Shown: positions 31,791 to 42,400 of the stretch, piece after piece
Position numbering within the stretch: position 1 is the first letter of the stretch
How the letters are laid out: each line of letters starts with the position of its first letter
Origin: Persicaria tinctoria
Lineage: Eukaryota > Streptophyta > Magnoliopsida > Caryophyllales > Polygonaceae
Length of the DNA: 64,000 bases
Reading direction: 5' to 3'
NCBI GenBank assembly: GCA_037127255.1
Contig: JBANSL010000004.1
Span: forward strand, 30,899,967-30,963,966
The notes under the pieces: model-generated
What the model was told of the DNA's origin: nothing
The model's input: only the letters and a program-made list of their open reading frames with translations
Database searches by the model: none
Translations under genes and position numbers: made by a program

Positions 31791-31843
31791 TATTTGCGGT
31801 GTATATAGGGAACGCGTAAGGATAAGTTGGGTCGGTTCACATG

Positions 31844-31851
31844 TTTCCCGC
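31844..31851 (+). promoter_or_regulatory. E2F site in the RNR1 promoter
   Basis: TTTCCCGC is an exact match to the plant E2F consensus TTTSSCGC, 336 bp upstream of the RNR1 ATG. E2F control of RNR genes at the G1/S transition is established in plants. It lies only 20 bp beyond the transposon's target duplication. Confidence 0.7.
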
Positions 31852-31988
31852 TCTATCCTTTCCAGTCTATTCACGCCGAATTCATTGAACTACGGAGTAT
31901 TACTCCGTATTATTTTTTGATTTGAATTGGAGGTGGCAGGAACACAGAATTTGAGATTGGGGAAAAGTACACCGACAGGCAGTAAAAT

Positions 31989-31996
31989 GGCGGGAA
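31989..31996 (-). promoter_or_regulatory. Second E2F-type site in the RNR1 promoter
   Basis: GGCGGGAA on + (complement TTCCCGCC) is a close E2F match, about 190 bp before the ATG, followed 12 bp later by a telo-box. Confidence 0.6.
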
Positions 31997-32007
31997 TTTT
32001 TAGCACC

Positions 32008-32016
32008 AAACCCTAA
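32008..32016 (+). promoter_or_regulatory. Telo-box
   Basis: AAACCCTAA, an element common in plant promoters of genes active in dividing cells and often paired with E2F or site II motifs. Confidence 0.55.
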
Positions 32017-32186
32017 AAATTCGCTCCAAACATTTCAAATTGGCCGCTCCCTCTCACCTGTTTCTCTATCCATTTATACATCGCGAACCCCCAAGTGGGT
32101 TGTTGTATTCATTTGGTTGCGCGCACAAGGTGTTCGACGAAATTCCTCTGAGAGAGCGAGAGAGCAGAGGAAAGTGAGAGCTGAAG

Positions 32187-35100
32187 ATGTATGTGGTGAA
32201 GAGAGACGGTCGCCATGAGGCGGTGCACTTCGACAAGATCACTGCCCGTTTGAAAAAGTTGAGCTATGGCCTCAGCACCGACCACTGTGACCCCGTCCTC
32301 GTCGCTCAGAAGGTTTGCGCTGGGGTTTACAAGGGTGTTACCACCAGCCAGCTTGATGAATTGGCCGCTGAGACAGCCGCTGCCTTGACTGCTAACCACC
32401 CCGATTATGCTTCCGTTAGTCTTTCTTCCCCCAATTCTGGATTTGTTCCTTTAAATTTTGATCTGGTTTGACGTTTGTAGTTATGGTTTTCAGTCTTAAT
32501 TTGTGAATTTAGGAATCATGATATGGACTAAGATTATGGATTTTGATATTTTCTTTTTTTCTGGCAGTTGGCTGCACGAATTGTTGTCTCAAACCTGCAC
32601 AAGAACACAAAGAAATCCTTTTCTGAAACGTGAGTCTCTGCTGATTTTGTTATTTATTTGTCTTCTGTGGTCTTTTGTTCTGCTGGTCTGCATATGATTG
32701 CGCCGTCATTGATTGCTTTCTTATTTGTGTAGTATCAAGATCATGTACAACCACTTCAATGATAGATCTGGATTGAAGGCCCCTCTGATTGCAGATGATG
32801 TTTATGAAATTATCATGAAGGTAATGATTCATGGATTGTACGATGTTATCTTCCCCTCCATGACTGTGTCCACCAACCTTGATGACCCGTTCTTATTTGT
32901 GTGTATGTATTTGTGTTTCAGAGTGCTGCCCGTCTTGATAGTGAGATCATCTATGACCGGGACTTTGATTATGATTATTTTGGTTTCAAAACACTTGAGA
33001 GATCATATCTGCTGAAGGTTAGTGGGAAAGTGGTTGAGAGGCCCCAACATATGATTATGAGGGTTGCTGTTGGAATCCACAAAGAAGATATTGAATCTGC
33101 TATCAGAACATATCACTTGATGTCACAGAGGTGGTTCACCCATGCTTCCCCAACCCTTTTCAATGCGGGAACACCAAGGCCCCAAGTATGCATGATTGAG
33201 TCCTCTTTGAATTCAGTGTGATATCATGTGTTTATTTCGGTGGTTTTATATAAACTGATTGATGATCTATTGCAGTTGAGTAGCTGCTTCCTTGTATGCA
33301 TGAAAGAAGACAGTATTGAAGGAATATATGATACTCTTAAGGAGTGTGCTGTCATAAGCAAATCTGCTGGAGGAATTGGTGTTTCTGTTCATAATATCCG
33401 TGCTACAGGCAGTTATATACGGGGTACGAATGGGACTTCCAATGGTATTGTTCCAATGCTTAGGGTGTTTAACGACACTGCTCGCTATGTTGATCAAGGA
33501 GGCGGCAAAAGAAAAGGTGATAAATTGTACCACTAACCATTTTGTTGCTCATGATGCTTTTTCCTCTTTGAGGTTAATTTATGATTTTTTTTTATTATAT
33601 CTGATATTGTATCTTATGGGCTGTCTTGCAGGTGCCTTTGCAGTATATCTTGAGCCATGGCATGCTGACATATTTGATTTTCTAGACCTAAGGAAGAATC
33701 ATGGGAAGGTAATGTTTCTACTGAGTTTGGGGAAAACAGATTACAAACTGGCTTTGTTTCCTTGCAAATTCTAATCAAATTGTGTTTTCTGGAATGCAGG
33801 AAGAACAACGTGCTCGTGATCTATTTTTCGCCCTTTGGGTTCCTGATCTGTTTATGGAGAGGGTCCAAAGTAATGGGGAATGGTCCCTATTTTGTCCCAG
33901 TGAGTCTCCTGGTTTGGCAGATTGCTGGGGGGAAGACTTCAACATGCTCTACACAAAGTATGAAAGAGAGGTAAATGCGTGATCTCAATCTTAGTACTAT
34001 GGTCTTTAGATGCAAATCTGTATGTTGTAGAGTGTCTGAAATCTGCATTGAATTGTTTGTATTTTGTAGGGCAAAGCAAAGAAGGTTGTCCAAGCTCAGA
34101 ATTTGTGGTTTGAGATCCTGAAATCTCAGATTGAAACTGGGACCCCATATATGCTCTTCAAGGTTTGCATATATCTTCATTCTTCACAAGATTCTTTTCC
34201 ATTTCATCATTTTTGTTATTTTGGTATATGCTTGGACATATTATGTTCCATCTGCTATATCAGGATAGCTGCAACAAGAAAAGCAACCAGCAAAATCTGG
34301 GTACAATCAAATCGTCCAACTTGTGCACAGAGATTATTGAGTACACTAGTCCTACTGAAACTGCAGTCTGCAACCTTGCTTCAATTGCACTACCCCGATT
34401 TGTTAGGGAGAAAGTATGCTACCTCTTTTCTCCACTAAGTCCATTTACTTAGGTTTCCTCAACAATTGTTAGTTTGATGTGCTTATCGAATTGCACTATG
34501 TTATAGGGAGTTCCATCTGAGTCTCAACCATCCAAGCTTGTTGGAAGCAGCGGCTCAGCCAACCGCTTCTTTGACTTTGACAAATTGTCAGAGGTACATT
34601 TTGTGGATAGTTTCCTTTATGGTATTAAGCCTCAAATTTTCAAGTGGCAACTTGACAAGACTTTTTGTTGTTGAACAGGTTACTTCAATTGTCACTACAA
34701 ACTTGAACAAGATAATTGATGTCAACTATTATCCTGTTGAAACTGCTGAAAGATCAAACTTCAGGCACAGGCCCATTGGTATTGGAGTCCAAGGCCTTGC
34801 AGATACTTTCATTTTGCTTGGAATGCCTTTTGATTCTGAAGAGGTAAAAGCCATTTGCAAATATTCTTGGGTTTTATTGGATGTAGAAGCATAACTCAAT
34901 CCGATGACTTGTTTGTGTGCATTTCAGGCCCAGCAGTTGAACAAAGACATATTTGAGACAATTTACTACCATGCATTGAAAGCTTCATGTGAATTAGCAG
35001 CAAAAGAGGGTCCTTATGAGACCTACCAAGGGAGTCCTGTGAGCAAGGTATCAAACATTTTATCAAAAATTCCTTGCTTTTTGTAGAATTCCTAAATGAA

Positions 35101-36240
35101 TCAATTGATCAGCATTCCTAATGTCATCAGTTTGTTTTCATTTGAAGCCTCTATTAGTGTCATAGCAATAACTTGATTTTCATTCAACCAATTGCAGGGA
35201 ATTCTTCAACCAGACATGTGGGGTGTTACCCCTTCAGACAGGTGGGATTGGGGCTTACTAAGAAAGATGGTAGCAGAAAACGGTGTCAGGAATTCACTTC
35301 TTGTAGCTCCTATGCCAACTGCTTCAACAAGCCAAATTCTTGGAAACAATGAGTGCTTTGAGCCATACACTTCTAACATCTACAGTCGCAGAGTTCTAAG
35401 GTTTTTCTCTAATCTGCCCGAGATTGTTTCTTCTATGTCTTGATCATGCATCCTTACGTAATTCAAATATTCTTGTGCTATTGCAGTGGTGAATTTGTAG
35501 TGGTTAACAAGCACCTTCTCAATGACTTGACTGAAATGGGTCTCTGGAACCCTTCTCTGAAGAACCAGATCATTTATGACGGTGGATCCGTTCAGACAAT
35601 ACCTGAAATTCCTACCGACCTGAAATCAATTTACAGGTGCGCTTGTTCGGAGTAACTCTTGTTTTATTTTCTGTCAACCCTTTTTAAAAGAATGGATGCT
35701 TAGTTGCCATGCTTTCAATCAGGACGGTGTGGGAGATAAAGCAAAGGACCTTGGTTGATATGGCGGTTGATCGTGGGTGCTATATTGATCAAAGCCAGAG
35801 CCTAAACATACACATGGACCAACCAAACTTTGGAAAACTCACTTCATTGCACTTCTATGCCTGGAGCAAGGTATCCTATTGCAACAGAACATCTGACCTG
35901 ATTTCCTAATTTTGTCATTGGGCGTAAACTGATGGCGTGTTTCGTTGTCTTTATTGGATGAAGGGTTTGAAGACAGGGATGTATTACTTGAGGTCACGTG
36001 CAGCTGCTGATGCCATCCAGTTCACCGTTGATACCTCTTTGTTAAAGGTAAGTCCTTGGTAGAACGAAACGAATATTGACCTATTTTTACACCTTTTCCA
36101 TTTTTTGCTGATCCTTGTTTCGTTTTTTTTATGATGAACATTTGCAGGAGAAGACTGAGCCATTAGATGATAACACAAAAATAGCTCAGATGGTATGTTC
36201 TTTGACGAATAGGGAGGATTGCTTGGCCTGTGGAAGCTAG
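32187..36240 (+). CDS. RNR1: Ribonucleoside-diphosphate reductase large subunit
   Basis: 17 exons: 32187-32414, 32568-32629, 32733-32820, 32922-33185, 33276-33516, 33632-33708, 33800-33970, 34070-34162, 34264-34413, 34507-34593, 34679-34843, 34928-35047, 35198-35400, 35487-35636, 35723-35870, 35964-36047 and 36148-36240. Together they give 2424 bp and 807 residues; all introns are GT..AG and all frames join. The product reduces NDPs to dNDPs as R1 of the class Ia enzyme with the R2 subunit. MYVVKRDGR opens the ATP-cone. Catalytic residues are C218 (LSSCFLVC), N427/C429/E431 (SSNLCTEI) and C444. The tyrosine pair of the radical path is Y756/Y757 (GMYYLRSR), and the redox tail is C802/C805 (CLACGS). 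Length and motifs fit a functional enzyme (Arabidopsis RNR1 is about 816 residues). Upstream E2F sites and a telo-box suggest S-phase expression. Confidence 0.97.
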
Positions 36241-37239
36241 ACCGATTCTGAGACCCACCTCTCGCTCAATGACTGCCTATGGACTTGTGATTGCTTCATG
36301 ATCCTCAGGCCGCCTTATGGCAATGCGGGCGTTGCTGCTGGTGGTATCAGGGCTCATATTATATGAACCTTGGATCTGGGTTAAAGCTCAGTAATATGTC
36401 AGATGTAAAGTTTAGATTTCCGCCCTATCACCTTGGATCTGGCTCATATTATATGAATTTAAAGTTTCTTAATGCATCTTTTTAAGGATCCAGGTTTGAA
36501 TCGCAGTGTCTTTGATTCAATCTGGTGCATGTATTTATGTCCTCATTATGGATTTACCCTGTGTTGCTTTGCCGAGCTTCATATTATATAGAAAGGGTGA
36601 CGACTTAGAGTATAGAGGACAAGAGTAGAAGACGAGGTTTGAGTTCACTTTAAAAATATGGACAACCCTAGTTGCCAAAACCAGAGAGTGGAAAACCCTA
36701 AAAATCTACCATTGAAATTGATTGCTGTTATTGCATAATCCACACAAAATTATCAAATCAAAAGTGAAGACCTAACTTGTCAAAGAGTGAAGTCTTAACA
36801 GTTGAAGAGGATGATTTCAAACTCAAGCCTAAGTCAGATTCGTTTGTTCCTTTGTGAAAACTGAAGGCCTGCCTTTCATCCCTACAAATAGATAGATATG
36901 GAGCCAAGAAAAAGATTTTGATTAAGAGATATGGAGCCAAGAAAAACATTTCAATTATGAGATTTGGGCAAAATCTAGGGCATTTTGGGTGGTGGAAGGT
37001 TTGGATCTGGTGGCTCGGATCCCGTTTCTCCTCCCCAACGGCGCCACTTTCAACCGGGAAAATTAAGGACTCAACCGGCGATCCAAGGGAGTTGTTGGAT
37101 CTTTAGACTTTGGTTGCTTCTATGTTCCTTCTCATCGTCTTTGCAGGTGCACTCCCTCCTCTCCTCTCCTCTCCTCTTCTTCTTTGGCTTATTGTAATAT
37201 ATGGCTTCTACTCTTCTCTTGTCGTCAGGTGTTTTGTGT
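36241..37239. other. RNR1 3' flank, no further gene seen
   Basis: It presumably holds the RNR1 3' UTR. A short direct duplication (ctcatattatatgaa plus cttggatctgg) lies at 36351-36377 and 36431-36457. A CT-rich tract is at 37150-37180. No conserved coding sequence is seen on either strand. Confidence 0.5.
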
Positions 37240-37244
37240 AGCTG

Positions 37245-37440
37245 AAAGGTTTATTTGTGTAGCTCAAAGGTTGAGAGATTTTGAGTGGCCATATCCAGGG
37301 TTCGAACTGGGGACCTTTGGGTACTACCCGCAAGTCCTTTCCAATGAGCCATTCCGAAATGGTTCAATTTGGAGTATCCTTCAGCCTCTCTACCCGTCTC
37401 TTTTGTTTTTGAAATTTATACATTGCTTGATAGTATAATA
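37245..37440 (+). mobile_element. tRNA-derived SINE-like sequence
   Basis: An A-box-like TAGCTCAAAGG (37260-37270) and a B-box-like GGTTCGAACTGG (37299-37310) are spaced about 40 bp apart, as in a RNA polymerase III internal promoter. The sequence does not fold into a clean tRNA, so a SINE head is more likely. The 3' end is not defined. Confidence 0.5.
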
Positions 37441-37499
37441 GGTTGGGAAACATATGTAATGCAACAACGATATAGGCATGTTTTTTTTTTGAGAAAATT

Positions 37500-37521
37500 T
37501 GTGCCTTCGGCACAAATTTTC
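37500..37521. repeat. Perfect hairpin at the left end of the composite element
   Basis: AATTTGTGCC and GGCACAAATT arms around a ttc centre form an extended near-perfect inverted repeat, only 5-10 bp from the proposed element terminus. Confidence 0.6.
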
Positions 37522-37854
37522 GCTCTAATTGGTGAAGTGTCCTACATTTTGAATTAATTGGCGAAATGTCTATTCCTCTTATCAACCCACTGCTACTTGT
37601 CAGCACTCTCTCAACCCATCGTTCCGTGGCTTCCTTCCTCTCCTTCCTCCTCAATCCCTCACTCCTTAACCGAGACGATTGAACCCCGACACCGAAGAGT
37701 CTTTCCGGATGGGAGAAAGAGGGGCTGATGACGATTTTTGGAGTGCACGAGAGTTGTTCGATGTCCTGAGCCAGCGAGCCTTCTTTTCTTCTCCCGTCTC
37801 CTGTGTTTCCATTGCTTCGGTGGCAATAACCGGTGAGCAGGGATGGACCTAGGT

Positions 37855-38010
37855 AGCATGGTTATTATAAAGTTGGGCTAGCACAGTTGGTTATGGCTTG
37901 ATGCCTTTAAGGAAAGGGATGGTGGAAGGCATGTGTTCGACTCCCATTTTACGACATCAAGCCATAACCAACTGCACTAGCCCATCTTTATAATAACCAT
38001 GATACCTATT
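37855..38010. mobile_element. Fold-back SINE-like sequence
   Basis: The + strand shows an A-box TAGCACAGTTGG (37879-37890) and a B-box GTTCGACTCC (37935-37944), as in tRNA-derived SINEs. An inverted copy of the first 50 bp follows (catcaagccataaccaactg at 37967, then ttataataaccatg), so the sequence forms a long stem-loop. Confidence 0.6.
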
Positions 38011-38053
38011 TAATATATGCCTTCTACTCCCATTTTACAACATGTCTATTTCT

Positions 38054-38260
38054 TTTTCCCCGCCCTAATTCATTGCATTAAATACGACATCAATTTTTTA
38101 GTAAGTACTTTTCCCCGCCCTAATTCATTGCATTAAATACGACATCAATTTTTTAGTTAGTACTTTTCCCCGCCCTAATTCATTGCATTAAATACGACAT
38201 CAATTTTTTAGTAAGTACTTTTCCCCGCTCCAATTCATTGCATTAAATACAAAATCAATT
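38054..38260. repeat. 55-bp tandem repeat, about 3.7 copies
   Basis: The landmark cgccctaattcattgcatta recurs at 38061, 38116, 38171 and (variant) 38226, a period of 55 bp. Confidence 0.9.
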
Positions 38261-39460
38261 TTAATAAAAAATCTATTTTAGCAAATATTCCATCTTCATT
38301 AACTTCTTTTTATTTTTTAAATGTGGTAAATTTATCCCTAAAAATTTAGATGATACTGTATATAACAACTAATTCCCCTCTTTTATAAAAATTCCTAAAA
38401 AAATATAGGAATTTATCTCTTACTTAGTAATTATTATGTGTACTTTTTTTAATCTCTAATTCTAATACTGTTAAAATAAAAAATATTTCTTCTTTTCAAC
38501 TCAATATGACAAACAAAAGAAAAAAAACCAAAATTATATGGAAATCTAGCCTACCTAAGATTTGATTCCTGGTTACGTGCTTGCTGGTGAGTGCTTCCTC
38601 GACACTTCTCTCTTGTGTTAATTTGTTGTTTCAGAATTTGGGAATGTGTTTCCTCTGCGATTCTCTCATGGAGCAACGCAGTAGAGGAATGTGTTTTCTA
38701 TTTGCTTAAGACTCTGTCAAATAGGGAGTGCCCTCCAACTATTCGATGGAATGCGTTTGTGTTGAAACACAGTGGTTCTTCGCAGTCTAATTTTGTGGCG
38801 TTTGTGTAAAAAGAATTTGATGGAAGTGACATGAATTTCCACGAAACCTAGTGAGCTAGGTGCAAATCCATAAGAACAACTCTACTAAATGATTGAACAT
38901 CCACCATTTTTTGTTAGTCTTTGTGAATCCAAAAATTAACTTGAATTAATTTGTGAAAGTTGTTATCGTGGGTTTCCATTAGTGCAAGTTGTTATGATTC
39001 CAGAAGAAGGTTTATGTGATGATAGTTTGAGCATTCATCTACCGTCTGCACAATGTCCATTTATTGACTTGTCTTTCTACAATATTGGTGAATGCTTTGC
39101 CTTCCTTGTTTGTACAAAATGGTCCAATCCAATGATTCATAGGCCTTCTCAAACAAGACAAAGTAGTTCATCATCTTCCACTTTTGCTCATCATGGCTGG
39201 ACAAGTTGTTTGGTTGTCCAATCAGAAGAAGATCAAAGCTAAACTTTCTCCTAATTTTGCATATAACATTTCTATTTATTGCATATTTCTAGACATTGAA
39301 GCCTTCCTCCGCCTCTGACAGCAGAGGTCTGTCAACACCTCTGCTGCTCCTCTGTCAACAACTAGTGAGTATTATATTTGTGCATCTGAAGCTGTCCTTT
39401 TTCATGCCATTAGTTGGCAGTTTATTTATATGTGGCCGCACAGATTTTTGATCTTTCACA
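38261..39460. other. Non-coding stretch inside the composite element
   Basis: The open frames of 72 (38591-38809) and 86 codons (38982-39242) show no family I recognise. A palindromic cctctg/cagagg cluster lies at 39310-39355. Confidence 0.35.
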
Positions 39461-39463
39461 AAG

Positions 39464-42400
39464 CACTGCAAAAAAAAAGACATTAGCAACGGCTGTTTGC
39501 CGTGGCTAAAAGTCCATCTGTTGTGGCTAAAGGGTGTTAGCCACGGCTGTAGCCACGGGAAACAAGCCGTGGGGAAACATGGGGTGGCAAAAGAGAGTAG
39601 CCACGGCTATAGCCGTGGCTAACATTTTAGCCACGGCTGTTGCTGTTGCTAACGTATTTACAAACAATAAAAAAAAATAAACCTTACTTTTTAGCCCGGA
39701 TTCTTCACACCCGGGCTAAAAAATCTTATATTTAAAAGTCGTGGCTAACATTTTAGCCACGGCTGTTGCCGTTGCTAACGTATTTACAAACAATAAAAAA
39801 AATAAACCTTACTTTTTAGCCCGGATTCTTCACACCCGGGCTAAAAAATCTTATATTTAAAAAAAAATCAAACTAATAAAGCACTTGTTTTGCATAGATA
39901 TCAACTGCTGCAAATATAGGGTATAATACAATGAACAAAATCTAATATTAAATGCCAACTTTTGTTCATTCCCTATCGCACCATCCTATGCCAAATATAT
40001 CAAACCATTAGCTAAGCTAGGTGGACCCTAATACTCACAAGTCACAACAATTCAAGGCCGAAGTCCCATTTTGCCTGTTATACCTTAGCATGCTCCAAGA
40101 GACCAGCCTGACAGCACAAAGGGTCCATCTCAAGTTACACGCGTCCATAAGAACATCCAAGTTGCCAAAATTCCACAGAAATGACAAGTGGATCATCCAA
40201 AGAAGCAACACGATTGCCGACCTGTAATATTGGAGTAAAGTTATGCAGATATCAGACCAATGAATTTTGTGCGACTTTTACAAAAACACAGAACTTACTG
40301 TAACAAGAGAAGTAAACTAGTGAGGTCATGATAGATGATCACCTAGGAACATACAATCTTGTGAGGGCAATTCAATACATGATCTTCCCAAAAAAGTCCA
40401 TGTAATAGTTCTGGTATTAGTTTCTGAAATCTTCGGGTTTTTTCTGTAGAAATTTATCAATGCAATTGTTTAAAGCCTTGATATTGATTGAATTAAATAC
40501 CACATGGATACTGTAATATTGAAATCTAATACAGTATATTCTAAACTCCGCAATAAAGTGATGTAATATTCTCTAAAAATTGTTTAGATATATAAGAAGG
40601 TTAACCAGTACTATATCCAAGTTGCCAAAATTCCAAACATTGAATATAAAAGGAGAGTTCTTTGTCATAATTTAAATTTAGTTTTCATTAAACTGTTTTT
40701 TTAAACTTACATAATAAATAATTAGGCTACACATAATAAATTGGCTATGCAAACATATCTCTCTACTTAAAAATTTGTGTAAACATAAGACCCCTTTAAA
40801 ATTGGCATAATTGACAAGTCCCTTCAACCTTCTATAGGTAATTTCAATTAATGATACTTTACATAACTTTAACTTCGTTAATACTTCTTGATTTCTTTCC
40901 CTATTTTATGAAATCTACTACTCCGTACTACTTTTCTTCAAGTATTATGCTTTAATAAATCTTAATATAATTTACTTTCTAAAGTGATCTACATATCCAG
41001 GGGGGGAATATTAAATGCAACTTGATGTCTTTAAAACAGATCCGAGGTACTAGAGAGTCTAGAGTATGTATATATATATTCGAATCAAACAACTTGAATC
41101 GATAAGGTATTGGACACACACACACACATAGATATATTGCAAAATCAGATGACTGAAAGTCTGAAACAATGTGTGATATATTTTGGGCAGCCTCAAATAA
41201 TGGTGGATCAGCTGCATAAACTTCAGCAGCAGTAACAACATTGTCTATAGTACCCTCCAACTAACTTTTCACACACATTAAGGCATAGTCACTAATGCAA
41301 GGGATCTACTCTGCATAGATCAGCAATTTCATTTAGACAATCCAAGGAATGTAGAGTGACTAGAGTCATATACAGAAAATATTTTATCCTCTCAATATAG
41401 TACCAGAATGACCTTAAAAAAAATATTTTATCTGACAGGAACCTATGAACCACCTAATTTTCTAATTTTCATAATCCACTAGTGAGAATTTTTTGGCAGC
41501 TTATCACCTCTCATAACTTTACGGGCTGATTGAGTTTGATTATACAACAGAAGATCATGAAAAGGGGAAATAAATGGCTATTTTCTAGATCACTTGTAAA
41601 AATGAACAGAATATGAAAGAAAGGATGAATTCCATTTCAATTTTTCTTTAATTCCTTAATCTTAAAAGGTTTCTTTAGTCTTCTACTCCTTGTAAGTAAT
41701 CCCCACCAACCCTTGTATTCCTTGTTTTCTCTTCACCAACTTTTGTGTTCCTCGTTCTTTAATCTCCGGTTCATTTACACTTAAAGGGGAAGCAAATTCA
41801 TTATACAAGTCTACTGCAGGTTCATATATCTTGCTCATTAACTTTATGACAAACCAGCAATGAGGAAAACACAAGGCAGTACAACCAATAACACAAAGCA
41901 ACACAACCATATAAAAATATTTGTGGATACACAAACTACTAGTTTAATCACTATCACTGTCAAGTTCTGACAACTGATTAAGATCTCATTAACTTGTGAT
42001 GTGAGGAGACCAAGTTGGAGAAGTGATATTGACCAAGCAATTAGCAGTTTAGGACAAAACACAGTCAGTGCTTGCTACTACATAATATAACTATCCAAAG
42101 GAAAACAAGTGCTTGTACAAACCTCATCTTCCTCAATAGCATCCTCTCCCATTCCCCCTAAAATCTTTCAGCAAGAGCCGCTGCTTCTCGTGCTCAATGA
42201 AGAGAAGCTTGACAGTCATGCCTCTCTTGTTAGTACTTGGCATGTTTAATACTCTTTGTATAGATTTCCTATATTAAAACTAGGTTTAAAACATCCATAA
42301 TCACATAAAAATACAAAGCATGGCCAATATTAGCAAATCAAATACAAGTAAATAAGTAAAAGTAATGAGCCAGAGAACAGTGTTGCTATTAACACAAATT

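Larger units (their letters stand above)
6235..31816. mobile_element. Large composite DNA element carrying B3, Cys/His small-protein and PMD genes
   Basis: The left end GGGTCACCCTATATACACCG and the reverse-complemented right end CGCGTTCCCTATATACACCG match in the last 14 bases at equal offset, and the match continues into CAAAT. An 8-bp repeat TAAGGATA flanks them (6227-6234 and 31817-31824). Subtracting the later insertions (7022-12155, 14724-17826, the duplicated block 18781-28177, 28731-30038) leaves about 6.6 kb. That core holds a B3 gene (-), small Cys/His genes (+,+,-), a PMD gene (+) and four CAACGT-N8-ACGTTG arrays. No transposase is visible, so it would be non-autonomous. Terminal inverted repeats plus an 8-9 bp duplication suggest a Mutator-like or hAT-like origin; PMD genes are known passengers of Mutator-like elements. 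That it is one element is inferred from the ends and the shared arrays. Confidence 0.72.

Noticed and set aside
7022..31816. The whole 7-32 kb block as a single retrotransposon
   Set aside because: Several LTR families with different ends and target duplications are clearly separate insertions; only the outer inverted ends with TAAGGATA unite the block.
32109..32399. Antisense 96-codon frame over RNR1 exon 1
   Set aside because: Shadow of the strongly conserved RNR1 coding frame.
37245..37320. Possible tRNA gene
   Set aside because: A- and B-box-like sequences are present but acceptor and anticodon stems do not pair and no anticodon loop can be assigned; SINE-like remnant preferred.
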